Below, piece after piece: positions 39,133-48,412 of a DNA stretch of 64,000 nt; positions within the stretch are counted from its first letter, which is position 1; each line of letters begins with the position of its first letter. Under the pieces are notes generated by a model. The model was not told where the DNA came from. It was given only the letters and a program-made list of their open reading frames with translations, and searched no databases. The position numbers and the translations under genes are program-made. Origin of the DNA: Clostridiales bacterium (GTDB lineage: Bacteria > Bacillota > Clostridia > Oscillospirales > CAG-272); contig DPGD01000024.1 in assembly GCA_003522145.1 (NCBI GenBank), positions 1 through 64,000 on the forward strand. Direction: 5' to 3'.

Positions 39133-40416
39133 TCACTGCTCGGACTTTCTGCCCCGAATCCGTGCGCTCTCGGCATGAGCGGTCAGCCCTTCCTTTTCGG
39201 CAAAATAGGAAACACTTTCGGAAACCCGCCCCAGCGCCTCCGAGGTAAAATAGGTGTATTGGGTCTTTTTTACGAAATCATCCACCGAAAGAGGACTGGA
39301 AAACCGGGCCGTTCCGCCGGTGGGCAGGGTGTGATTTGGCCCTGCCAGATAATCTCCCAACGCTTCCGGACAGTTGCGTCCCATAAAGACCGAGCCGGCA
39401 TGGCGTATTTTGTCTAAATAATCAAAGGGCTCGTCCACGCACAGCTCCAGATGTTCGGGAGCAATGGTATTGGACACCTGAATCGCCGTATTCAGATCCT
39501 GCACCACGATGATCTTGCCATTTGCGTCAATGGAGACCCGTGCGATCTCTCTTCTCGGAAGCTCGGGAATTTGCTTTTCCAACTCTTCGGCAACCTTTTC
39601 GGCCAGCTCCTCGCTGTCGGTCACCAGCACGGCGCTTGCCAGCTTGTCATGCTCCGCCTGGGAAAGCAGGTCCGCCGCCAGAAACCGGGGGTTCGATTTT
39701 CCGTCGGCAATAATCAGTATTTCGCTGGGACCGGCGATCATATCAATGGACACCCGACCGAATACCTGTTTTTTCGCTTCGGCAACAAAAGCGTTTCCCG
39801 GTCCCACAATTTTGTCCACCTTGGGAATGCTCTCGGTGCCGTAAGCCAGCGCCGCAACCGCCTGCGCACCTCCGACCTTGAAGATCCGATCCACACCGGC
39901 AATTTTGGCGGCCGCCAGAATCACCGGATTCACCTTTCCGTCCCGGCCGGGAGGCGTGACCATGACGATCTCCCCGCAACCGGCAATCTTGGCAGGAATG
40001 GTATCCATCAGAACTGTGGAGGGATAGGCCGCCGTGCCGCCCGGAACATAAATGCCCGCCCGGTCGAGAGGAATCACCTTCTGCCCCATCACGATCCCAT
40101 CGCTGTCGTTGATGATAAAGCTGTTGCGCACCTGTCTGGAGTGGAATTTTGAAATATTGGCTTCTGCCTGCTTCAGCACCTTGATGAACTCCGGCTCCAC
40201 CGTCTCAAAGGCCTTTGAAATTTCTTCCCCGGTCACTTCAAGACTCTCCAGCTTCACTCGGTCGAATCGCTCGGTGTATTCCCTTAACGCCGAATCCCCT
40301 TCCTTACGCACTTTTTCAAGAATTTCCGAAACCGTTTTTTCCACATCGGTCTCCGGAACAGCTCTTGCAAAAATCTCGCTGTCCGGAATCTCACCGTATT
40401 TCATTATTTTAATCAT
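39133..40416 (-). CDS. hisD: Histidinol dehydrogenase
   Basis: 427-residue zinc enzyme for the last two steps to L-histidine. VPGGTAAYPSTVLM, VGPGNAFVAEAKK, DMIAGPSEILIIAD and SQAEHDKLASAVLVTDS, with the Zn ligand region NHTLPTGGTARFSSPLSV. 24 nt before hisC. Family length. Confidence 0.96.
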   Translation of the reverse strand: MIKIMKYGEIPDSEIFARAVPETDVEKTVSEILEKVRKEGDSALREYTERFDRVKLESLEVTGEEISKAFETVEPEFIKVLKQAEANISKFHSRQVRNSFIINDSDGIVMGQKVIPLDRAGIYVPGGTAAYPSTVLMDTIPAKIAGCGEIVMVTPPGRDGKVNPVILAAAKIAGVDRIFKVGGAQAVAALAYGTESIPKVDKIVGPGNAFVAEAKKQVFGRVSIDMIAGPSEILIIADGKSNPRFLAADLLSQAEHDKLASAVLVTDSEELAEKVAEELEKQIPELPRREIARVSIDANGKIIVVQDLNTAIQVSNTIAPEHLELCVDEPFDYLDKIRHAGSVFMGRNCPEALGDYLAGPNHTLPTGGTARFSSPLSVDDFVKKTQYTYFTSEALGRVSESVSYFAEKEGLTAHAESARIRGRKSEQ

Positions 40417-40452
40417 GTATCCTTCATTCCTTTCCGGCCGTCTGCCCGGTCC

Positions 40453-41091
40453 TCACTGTTTTTCGGCTACCTGAAGGGACAGACTGGACAGTATCTCCTC
40501 GATCGGCCGATCCTTGAACCGATAGCTGGATTTGTTGGAAATCAGCCTTGCGCTGATGCCCACGATCGTGTCAATGACCTCAAGACGGTTTTCTTTCAGC
40601 GTTGTACCCGTTTCCACAATGTCAACAATTACATCCGACAATCCCAAAATCGGTGCAATTTCGATGGAGCCGTTCAGATGAATAATATCGATGTCCCGTC
40701 CCAGCGACCGGTAGTATTTCTTGGCGATATTGGAAAACTTCGTGGCCACCTTCAGCGTGCGCCTGGTATCGTCCCGGAAATTTTCCTTTGCCGCCACGGC
40801 CATCCGGCAAACACCGGTTTTCAGATCCAACAGCTCATACACATTCGGCTCATACTCCAACAGGATGTCTTTTCCGGCAACGCCGATGTCGGCGGCTCCC
40901 CGCTCCACATAAATTGCCACATCCGACGGCTTCACCCAAAAGTACCGTACCCCTTTTTCCGGGTTCTCGAATATCAGCTTTCTGCTGTTCTCCATCATCG
41001 ACCGGCATTCAAAGCCCGCCTTTTCAAACATCGTATACACTTTTTCGCCCAGTCTTCCCTTGGGAAGGGCCACATTCAGCATCTCATCCAT
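40453..41091 (-). CDS. hisG: ATP phosphoribosyltransferase, short form
   Basis: 212-residue catalytic subunit of the first, feedback-controlled step. NVALPKGRLGEKVYTMFEKA opening, ERGAADIGVAGKDILLEY, and the PRPP-binding DVIVDIVETGTTLKENRL. It lacks the C-terminal ACT-like regulatory domain, as short HisG does, and depends on the HisZ encoded upstream. ATG chosen 8 nt after GGAGG and overlapping the hisZ end by 8 nt. Confidence 0.95.
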   Translation of the reverse strand: MDEMLNVALPKGRLGEKVYTMFEKAGFECRSMMENSRKLIFENPEKGVRYFWVKPSDVAIYVERGAADIGVAGKDILLEYEPNVYELLDLKTGVCRMAVAAKENFRDDTRRTLKVATKFSNIAKKYYRSLGRDIDIIHLNGSIEIAPILGLSDVIVDIVETGTTLKENRLEVIDTIVGISARLISNKSSYRFKDRPIEEILSSLSLQVAEKQ

Positions 41092-42202
41092 GGCTTTTAC
41101 CTCCGTCGGCACGGAGCAGTCTCCGGTATCTGAACCTCTCCGGAATATTTTTCAGCGCCGTCACGCTCTCTCCTTGATTACGAAGCCCGGCACACAGTCC
41201 TGCAAGCTCCTCCAGATCGCAATCATCGCCATAGACCACCAGCACATCCACATCATAACCGTCCCCCTTGCGCTTCAGCTCCTCCAGCATATCCAGATAT
41301 ACGGCAAAGCCGATGGCCTCATAGTTTTTGCCCATCTTCCGGACAAGACTGCCGTATTGCCCTCCGGACAGCATACCGGAGGGGATTCCGTTCACATAGC
41401 CTCTGAACACGATCCCGTTGTAATAATTCATATCATTGACTACCGAAAAATCAATGCGGAGCTTGTCGGCCGGTACCTCTTTGCAGAGCATTCCCACGGC
41501 CTCGGCCAACTCCTCTGACGCCTTTCCCGGAAAATTTTTCTGCAAAAAAATAAGGGATTCCTGAACACTTCCCTTCATCTTCATCAGGGATTCTATTTTT
41601 TCGGGAGAAAGGCCGTTGCTTTCAAATATTTCGCAGACACCGCGCAGATTTTTTTCGCCCATATACTTCAGGATTTCGTTCTTTGTGCCTGCGGAAAAGC
41701 CGTATTCGTCCAGAATATCGGAAAGGATGCCAGCGTGGGAAATCTCCAGCACATAGCAGGAAGAAATCAGCTCCAGACTTTTCGCCGCCAGCCCCAACAC
41801 CTCGGAAATGCAGAAAACATCGATATTTCCAAGGCACTCTAATCCTGCCTGCTTGATTTCCTTGAACATCCGGGTGCCGCTGGACATTCTGTATACATTT
41901 TCATCGTAAAACAGTTTTTCTGTCTCGGCGGGCTTGGGATGTGCATTCTTGATAATGGAAAGGGTCACATCCGGCTTCAGCGCCATCAGCTTTCCGTCTG
42001 TATCGGTGAAGGTGATCACATTGTCCGAAACAAGAAAATTTTTATTGCTTGCATACAGGTCATACTCCTCGAATTTGTTCATTTTATACTGGGTATACCC
42101 GTAGCTTTTGTACAGACTCCGAAGCGAAAGCTCTGTCCGCTCTCCGAAGGTCAGAATATCATCCGAAACGATCATTTTGCCGTTCTTCCTTTCACTGTCC
42201 AT
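41084..42202 (-). CDS. hisZ: ATP phosphoribosyltransferase regulatory subunit
   Basis: 372-residue histidyl-tRNA-synthetase-like protein lacking the anticodon-binding domain. KPDVTLSIIKNA (motif 2-like), ECLGNIDVF, RIDFSVVNDMNYYNGIVFRG and MLSGGQYGSLVRKMG follow the HisZ pattern. Forms the hetero-octamer with short HisG and gives it histidine sensitivity. Overlaps yerC by 11 nt. Confidence 0.94.
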   Translation of the reverse strand: MDSERKNGKMIVSDDILTFGERTELSLRSLYKSYGYTQYKMNKFEEYDLYASNKNFLVSDNVITFTDTDGKLMALKPDVTLSIIKNAHPKPAETEKLFYDENVYRMSSGTRMFKEIKQAGLECLGNIDVFCISEVLGLAAKSLELISSCYVLEISHAGILSDILDEYGFSAGTKNEILKYMGEKNLRGVCEIFESNGLSPEKIESLMKMKGSVQESLIFLQKNFPGKASEELAEAVGMLCKEVPADKLRIDFSVVNDMNYYNGIVFRGYVNGIPSGMLSGGQYGSLVRKMGKNYEAIGFAVYLDMLEELKRKGDGYDVDVLVVYGDDCDLEELAGLCAGLRNQGESVTALKNIPERFRYRRLLRADGGKSHG

Positions 42203-42488
42203 TTCTATCCTTCATTTTATCGAGAATACTGCGGTATCCGCCGCTGCCGTAAACCAGGCATTTATTCACCCGGCAGATGGTGGCCGTGCTTGCCCCTGTT
42301 TCCTTTGAGATTTCCTGATACCCTTTCCCCTCATCCAGCATCGTTGCCACCCGCAGTCGAAGGGACATATCCATGATCTCTCTTATGGTGCAGATATCCT
42401 CAAAAAAAGCCTCGCATTCTTCTGTGGTCCGCAATTTCAGAATCGCCTCATAGAACCGCTCTGTTTCCTGATCGTTTATTCTCTTCAT
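42192..42488 (-). CDS. yerC: TrpR-family regulator YerC/YecD
   Basis: 98-residue all-helical DNA-binding protein of the TrpR/YerC type: helix-turn-helix YQEISKETGASTATICRVNK, followed by CLVYGSGGYRSIL. In Firmicutes this gene often heads his operons and probably represses them. First gene of the operon, 31 nt after the -10 box. Confidence 0.93.
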   Translation of the reverse strand: MKRINDQETERFYEAILKLRTTEECEAFFEDICTIREIMDMSLRLRVATMLDEGKGYQEISKETGASTATICRVNKCLVYGSGGYRSILDKMKDRNGQ

Positions 42489-42518
42489 TTCCCTACCCTC
42501 TCATTTTGGCTCTTTACT

Positions 42519-42547
42519 ATTTTATCATGCTAAAACAATAAAGTCAA
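42519..42547 (-). promoter_or_regulatory. Promoter of the histidine operon
   Basis: Near-consensus minus-strand promoter: -35 TTGACT (42542-42547), 17-bp spacer, -10 TAAAAT (42519-42524). The leader is only about 25 bases, too short for a T-box or attenuator, so control must act at the promoter, plausibly by YerC. Confidence 0.85.
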
Positions 42548-42667
42548 CGGCTTTTCTCTTTCGTTTGTAAATATTCTTTTAACTCCTTTGAGAAGTTCCG
42601 TGAAATCTGCCGGACCGTCCTCAACAGGATAAAGGACACCTCTCCCTGTTCAACAGATGCCGACGGC

Positions 42668-42698
42668 AAAAAAAGTGCGGGAAAACCTGTTCCCGCAC
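42668..42698 (-). terminator. Terminator of the small membrane protein gene
   Basis: Stem GTGCGGGAA/TTCCCGCAC (42675-42683 and 42690-42698), then seven T on the minus strand (complement of 42668-42674). Confidence 0.8.
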
Positions 42699-42745
42699 CG
42701 GATGAACGCCTGTTCTACAAAAGGAAAACCGCAGAATCTCCTCTT

Positions 42746-43165
42746 TCATTTGTATATGGAAGTATAGGTTTTATCCGCCTTTTTCTTCTTTTTTCTTCCG
42801 AGATAAATCAGGAGCACAATGGGGCAGATGAGCGCATAGAGAATCAGATAGGCCACCAACAACAGCACCCACTTTTCAGACCGGTTCATATACCCGGAAA
42901 AATAAATCATGCCCAAAAGCACCAGACCGGTGCAAATAAAATGCGTGGAAACCCTGAAATACAGATTCAGCTTCGGAACAAAGAACACCAGGTTCGTCAG
43001 CGAAATGCCGGCCGCAACAAAAAGCAGAACCAAAATGTGCTTCCGATCCATGGAGGATGCGCCGGACGCCAGAAAGAACAGCAGAATCAAGACCATGAAA
43101 ATCCCACTCATCGGCAACAAAAAACGATATAATAGCTTTTTCAGTTGTTCAGAACTTTTTTTCAT
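42746..43165 (-). CDS. Four-helix membrane protein of unknown function
   Basis: 139 residues with hydrophobic segments at about 11-33, 43-63, 70-90 and 100-122, and basic ends (MKKSSEQLKK; GRKKKKKADK). Overall shape and length resemble DUF3021-type membrane proteins, but no motif secures that. Transcribed alone with its own terminator. Function unknown. Confidence 0.7.
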   Translation of the reverse strand: MKKSSEQLKKLLYRFLLPMSGIFMVLILLFFLASGASSMDRKHILVLLFVAAGISLTNLVFFVPKLNLYFRVSTHFICTGLVLLGMIYFSGYMNRSEKWVLLLVAYLILYALICPIVLLIYLGRKKKKKADKTYTSIYK

Positions 43166-43532
43166 ACAAGCGCAACCGCAGAAGGCGTCCCTCTCCGCAT
43201 ACTCTTCCTCCGTATACTTTTCTTCAGTATACTCTATTTTTCTCGGAATTGCAAGGGTAAATCAAAAAAAGTATCCGATTCTTGTGTATGTGCTGAAATT
43301 CCGGAAACCCAGAAACCAAAAATGAAATTCACAACGGGGATATGGTATAACGAACCGCCACAAACCATCGACCAAGGCAAGGTGTGCTTTCTCCGGGAAT
43401 ACCGTGGCACCAAAGGCAAAGAAACGGCCAGCGGCCGTTGAAGATTTCCATTCGGAAGGATACCAGGAGCCTTTCTCCTGAATTTGTCTATTCTGCACAA
43501 ATATTCTAAAGAAAAATTGTATGAAAAACATA

Positions 43533-43562
43533 TTGCCAACTGGCAAATCATTTTGATATAAT
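43533..43562 (+). promoter_or_regulatory. Promoter and palindromic operator of the GH92 gene
   Basis: -35 TTGCCA (43533-43538), 18-bp spacer, -10 TATAAT (43557-43562). The -35 lies inside a perfect palindrome TTGCCA-AC-TGGCAA (43533-43546), a likely repressor site, perhaps for a LacI-type sugar regulator. The 367 bases between 43166 and this promoter hold no gene that I can support. Confidence 0.75.
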
Positions 43563-43615
43563 TGCATTAGTAAACAGAGTTTACAATTATCAAGAAACCA
43601 ACCTGGAGGTTTACC

Positions 43616-46600
43616 ATGACAAGTTTAAAAAAGGCATTGATCCATGCGGCGTCACTTCTGTTGACGACAATGCTTCTTCTTCCGGAAGGTGCAATGCTCC
43701 TTCCCGCTTTTGCAGAAGGATCAGACAGCCGCGCCACAAACGAGACCCTGTTTGAAACATCGTTTGAAGAAAACGCTGTAGGGGCCTTTCTGCCCTCCAA
43801 AACAGAAGAAGGATCGGTATCCGGCGTTGTGATGGGCGAAAGCCCGATGGGCGGCGGCCCCGGCATCCCGATACTGTATGAAAGCCTTGAGGGCTCTCCC
43901 GATTATGTCAGCAGTGAAAACAAATTCAATCTGTTTGACGGAAAGAACAGCACCAAGTATATCTCAAGCGGCGCAGACATTTATGTCAGTTTTTCAACCG
44001 AAAAGTCGGTAGTGATCGACCGCTATGAAGTCTCTTCGGCAAATGACTATCCGGGAAGAGACCCCAAGTCGTGGACGCTCTATGGCTCAAGCGACGGTAA
44101 GACATGGCAAAAGATCGACGCGCAAAGCGGGATAACCTTCCCCACCCGTATGACCACCAAGAGCTTTGAAATCGGTAACACCGTGTCCTACAAGTGGTAT
44201 AAATTCCATGTCACTGCCAACGGCGGTGAGTCGCTGACTCAATTTTCCGGTCTTGCCCTTTACGAAAAGGGTGATAGCTCTGACGAAGAGAAAGTAGATC
44301 TTGGAACACCGTATGAATTTGACCTTCCCACTATCCGATCCTCCGGAACCCTTTCCGGCGGCGAAGGCGTTTTAAATGCATTTGATGGCAATGTCGACAG
44401 CAAGGCTTGTATCGTCAACACCAGCACCTTGTGGATTTCCGGGAAGCTGAAGACACCTGCGGCGATCAATATGTACCGCATCGTATCGGCAAACGACCAT
44501 GATCCGAGAGACCCTAAGGATTGGAATTTCTACGGCTCGCATGACGGAGTAACATGGACGATGCTCGATACCCGCAAGGAAGCCGATCTGCCGGACAGAA
44601 ATACGGGCTATTCCTTCTATTTTGACAATACCACCGTATACGAATACTACAAGCTGGACATCACCGCCAACAACGGCAAGGATTCTGTCGGTCTTAATGT
44701 CGTACAGTTTGCGGAGCTACAGCTCTATGTCGGTGAAAAGCAGGATGTTTCCGACACCGCCGGTCCCGGTATGAAGACGGAGATCGCCTTCGGTCCGATT
44801 TCAACCGAGTGCAACCAGCCCGGTGCATGGAGCGGCAGGGCTTGTCTTGGAATCTACGGTGTGCAGACCCAGAAAGAGGATACCCACGCAAAGAGCGTGA
44901 TCTTTGAGGGTCTTTCCATCAAGGTAGGAGAAGACACCACGCTCAGCTATGTTGTTTTCCCGGGACTCTATAACATCAATCAGTATGATTATGAATACAC
45001 ATCCTGCAGGGTGATCATCGACCTGAAATTCACCGATGGCAGTTACCTTTCCGATCTCACGGTAAAGGATCAGAACGGTTCTGTGCTTACCCCTGCCGGA
45101 CAGGTGGCGGGCGAATGTCTGTACACCGCACAGTGGAACTATGTCGAAGCCAACATCGGTGCGGCAAAGGGCAAGACTATTGAAAAGATCCTTGTTTATT
45201 TTGAGATGGACAAAGCGGAGGATGCCTCTAAATTCGTCACCTTCTTTGATGATATCAAGATCGAAAATAAGGTGGAAGAAAAGTACGAGCATCTTTCCGA
45301 GTACATCAACATTTTAAGAGGAACCAACAACAATATTGCCTTCTCAAGAGGAATGTGCACACCCGGTGTAACCGTTCCCAATGGTTTTAACTTCGTCACT
45401 CCCGTGACCGATCCTGAGGCCCCCACCCTGCCTTACACCTATCAGCAGAACGGGGACGGCAATCCGATCGACTCCTTCTCGGTCATTCATGCCCCCAACT
45501 TCTGGATCGGAAGTTACGGTTCCTTCCAGTTCATGCCAAACAGCTCGGTGAACACCCGGAACAGCACTCAAAACATCAGCGAAAGTGCTCTATCCACGAA
45601 AAACCGTGAATCGAATTTCAGTCACGACAACGAGACGGCAAACGCCCACTATTACAGTGTGGTGTTTGACGAAGGCAGCCCGGCATCTAAGGTGAAGGTG
45701 GAGATCACACCCACTTCCCACGCCTTCTATGTACGCTTCACCTTTCCGGATGATGCGGCAAACACCAATGTGATCTTCGACAATCTTTGGTCCTCCGGCA
45801 CCCTTAAATTCGACGATGAGGGCAAAACCTTCCAAGCGACTACCAACCACGGCAAAAAGATGCTCGTTTACGGTGTCTTTGATCAAAATCCCGCTTCTGC
45901 CACGGTGATCGGAGGAAAACAGGGAATCGTTTTCTTCCCGCAGGGCACTCGTGTGGTGACCATGAAGGTTGCAACTTCCTTCCTCTCTTCCGCCCAGGCC
46001 AAACACAATCTTGAGCTTGAGATCGGAAGCGCCGGCTTTGATGCCATTTATAAGAGCGCACGCACTGCGTGGGATGATGTTTGCGGCATCTTTGAGATCG
46101 AGGGTGCAAGCTATACAGAACTGGTTTCCTTCTACTCCTCGCTTTACAGAATGTACGCATATCCCAGCCTGTATTCCGAAAATGAAGGAACGAATGAAGA
46201 TCCGATATGGGTATACGGTTCTCCCTACAAAAGCGGTATAAAAACCGGTGGCATGATGTACACAAACAACGGCTTCTGGGACACCTATCGCACCGCATGG
46301 GCCGGCTATGCCCTCTTCACTCCCGAACGGGATACGGATTACTTAAACGGTATGGTGCAGCACTATATCGAAACCGGATGGATGCCCAGATGGCTTGGTC
46401 CGGGGGCAGTAAACTGCATGGTCGGCACCTCCAGTGATACCATCTTTGCGGATGCCTATCTGAAAGGAGTAAAGTTCAATTATGAAGCGGCCTGGGAATC
46501 GATGCTAAAGAATGCCTCTTCCTATTCCTCCAACATGACCTCCGGCGGCAGAAAGGAAAACCACACCGCTCCCTATTACGGTTACATTGCCAATAATGAT

Positions 46601-48223
46601 CCTGTTGACGGCTCGTTCGTGCAGGAAGCATATTCCAGCTCGATTGAAGGATACATCAACGACTACGGCCTTTACAGAATGGCGGAGGCGATGGGAATGA
46701 CCGATGAAGCGGAGTACTACTTTAACCGCTGCATCAGCTATATCCATCTGTTCAACAAGGATGCCGACTTCTTTATGGGCAAGTCTACGACGGGCATCTT
46801 CTCCAGCACTGCTTCCGGCTATAATCCTGCAAAATGGAATGGCGATATGTACGACTACACCGAATCGGTCGGTTGGGTCAATGCATTCCCGGCGGTATTT
46901 GACGGAGAAGGACTTACTGCTCTTTACGGCGGTGAGGAAGCGCTGACCAGGAAGTTGGATGCCCTCTTTGATGACAGCATAACTGCCATGAAAAATGTGG
47001 TGGAGCTTGCTTCCGTTCACCATGAGATCAGTGAGTTCAAGGAAGTCAAGATGGGACAGTATATGCACAACAACCAGCCTTCCCATCATGTTATTTTCAC
47101 CTATGCATTCTCTTCCACACCCTACAAGGTGCAGGAATACACCCGGGAGGTACTCCGCCATGTCTATGTCGGTTCTGAGATCGGACAGGGCTATCCGGGC
47201 GATGAGGATAACGGCGAAATGTCTGCCTGGTATGTCTTTAATGCCCTTGGTTTCTATCCTTACAGCTCCGGGTCGGGCGAGTATGTCATCGGCTCTCCCC
47301 TCTTTAAAAAGGTGACCGTTCATCTTGAAAACGGAAATGATATTGTGATCGTTGCCAACAACAATTCTCAGGAAAATGTATACATTCAGTCCGCAACGCT
47401 GAACGGAGAGAGCTTTAACAAGATGTTTTTAACGCACGAGCAGCTGACAAGCGGCTGTGAGATTGTTTTTGAAATGGGATCGGAACCCTCCGCCTGGGGC
47501 TCTGACGAGGACAGCGAGCCAACCTCGCTCACCGTTGCCGGAGCCGCACCGAATGCGCCTGGACAAGACCTCCTGGTTTCTGCGAAGGTGGAAACAGCCA
47601 TTGCAGACAGCGCAAAGCTGTTTGACAACAACAGCTTGACCTCTGCTACTGTTACAAAGGGGGACATCATCACGCTGGATGCGGGCGCAGGAAAGGTTTC
47701 CATACTCACCATCACTTCTGCAAGCAAAAAGAATGCACCCACCGCCTTCACTCTTGAAGTTTCAAATGACAAAGAAACCTGGGTCAGCGTGCGCAGTGAA
47801 ACCGATGAGTCCTGGCAGTTCAACAACTATATCAGACCGTTCGCCATCCCGGAAAGTATGCGCGGAAACTACCGCTACTACCGTTTGACCTTTGATGCGG
47901 CAGGAACTGTCGCAGAGGTCGAGTTGCTCGGCAGTGCCGGTGAGGGTAGTCTTGATGCGCTTCCTTCTGAAGAAACGGATACCTCCACCGAGCCGCCTTC
48001 CGAGAGTCCGAGCGAAGGCCCTTCTCTACAGACCAGTGAAAGCCCTGCGGACACTTCAAGCGAAGCTCCGGGCATTGATCCCGGCAGCGAACCCTCTGAG
48101 CCGACAGATCATCGTCCGGAGGATGGGAAGGATAACAGCGTTTTGTATATCGTTATTGCGGCGATTGCCGTCGCTGTGATCGCTACGGCGGTACTCTTCA
48201 TCATCCTGCGCAAAAAGAAGTAA
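43616..48223 (+). CDS. Secreted, membrane-anchored GH92 glycosidase with F5/8 C domains
   Basis: 1535-residue surface enzyme. Signal peptide of about 33 residues (SLLLTTMLLLPEGAMLLPAFA). Two N-terminal discoidin/F5-8-type-C domains (about 90-205 and 250-375: NLFDGKNSTKYIS, DPKSWTLYGSSDGKTW and VLNAFDGNVDSKAC, DPKDWNFYGSHDGVTW), a beta-sandwich (390-555), the GH92 catalytic region (about 560-1290) and a third F5/8-like domain (about 1302-1440). A Ser/Pro/Glu-rich linker, one membrane helix (1508-1531) and RKKK end the protein. GH92 hallmarks: GFWDTYRT near 886 and GDEDNGEMSAWYVFNALGFY near 1196, holding catalytic acids. Family members are exo-alpha-mannosidases, so host glycans or yeast mannan are likely substrates. 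Strong GGAGG site. Confidence 0.92.
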   Translation: MTSLKKALIHAASLLLTTMLLLPEGAMLLPAFAEGSDSRATNETLFETSFEENAVGAFLPSKTEEGSVSGVVMGESPMGGGPGIPILYESLEGSPDYVSSENKFNLFDGKNSTKYISSGADIYVSFSTEKSVVIDRYEVSSANDYPGRDPKSWTLYGSSDGKTWQKIDAQSGITFPTRMTTKSFEIGNTVSYKWYKFHVTANGGESLTQFSGLALYEKGDSSDEEKVDLGTPYEFDLPTIRSSGTLSGGEGVLNAFDGNVDSKACIVNTSTLWISGKLKTPAAINMYRIVSANDHDPRDPKDWNFYGSHDGVTWTMLDTRKEADLPDRNTGYSFYFDNTTVYEYYKLDITANNGKDSVGLNVVQFAELQLYVGEKQDVSDTAGPGMKTEIAFGPISTECNQPGAWSGRACLGIYGVQTQKEDTHAKSVIFEGLSIKVGEDTTLSYVVFPGLYNINQYDYEYTSCRVIIDLKFTDGSYLSDLTVKDQNGSVLTPAGQVAGECLYTAQWNYVEANIGAAKGKTIEKILVYFEMDKAEDASKFVTFFDDIKIENKVEEKYEHLSEYINILRGTNNNIAFSRGMCTPGVTVPNGFNFVTPVTDPEAPTLPYTYQQNGDGNPIDSFSVIHAPNFWIGSYGSFQFMPNSSVNTRNSTQNISESALSTKNRESNFSHDNETANAHYYSVVFDEGSPASKVKVEITPTSHAFYVRFTFPDDAANTNVIFDNLWSSGTLKFDDEGKTFQATTNHGKKMLVYGVFDQNPASATVIGGKQGIVFFPQGTRVVTMKVATSFLSSAQAKHNLELEIGSAGFDAIYKSARTAWDDVCGIFEIEGASYTELVSFYSSLYRMYAYPSLYSENEGTNEDPIWVYGSPYKSGIKTGGMMYTNNGFWDTYRTAWAGYALFTPERDTDYLNGMVQHYIETGWMPRWLGPGAVNCMVGTSSDTIFADAYLKGVKFNYEAAWESMLKNASSYSSNMTSGGRKENHTAPYYGYIANNDPVDGSFVQEAYSSSIEGYINDYGLYRMAEAMGMTDEAEYYFNRCISYIHLFNKDADFFMGKSTTGIFSSTASGYNPAKWNGDMYDYTESVGWVNAFPAVFDGEGLTALYGGEEALTRKLDALFDDSITAMKNVVELASVHHEISEFKEVKMGQYMHNNQPSHHVIFTYAFSSTPYKVQEYTREVLRHVYVGSEIGQGYPGDEDNGEMSAWYVFNALGFYPYSSGSGEYVIGSPLFKKVTVHLENGNDIVIVANNNSQENVYIQSATLNGESFNKMFLTHEQLTSGCEIVFEMGSEPSAWGSDEDSEPTSLTVAGAAPNAPGQDLLVSAKVETAIADSAKLFDNNSLTSATVTKGDIITLDAGAGKVSILTITSASKKNAPTAFTLEVSNDKETWVSVRSETDESWQFNNYIRPFAIPESMRGNYRYYRLTFDAAGTVAEVELLGSAGEGSLDALPSEETDTSTEPPSESPSEGPSLQTSESPADTSSEAPGIDPGSEPSEPTDHRPEDGKDNSVLYIVIAAIAVAVIATAVLFIILRKKK

Positions 48224-48235
48224 CTGCCAAACAAT

Positions 48236-48270
48236 CAAAACTGCGGTTGGCATTTTTGACCGCAGTTTTG
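48236..48270 (+). terminator. Terminator of the GH92 gene
   Basis: Perfect 12-bp arms (48236-48247 and 48259-48270, CAAAACTGCGGT and complement) 12 bases after the stop; the 3' arm carries the T-run. Confidence 0.75.
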
Positions 48271-48412
48271 AGATAACAAAAGAATTTGGACTACAACTTT
48301 TTCAAACCGTGTTTTGCGAACCGTTTTCCGCTGTGCATCCATTTTCAGCGAAAGCCACTCATCATCCGATAAGAAAGGAAGTTTTTCTAATCAAAACGAA
48401 GGGCATAAAACT

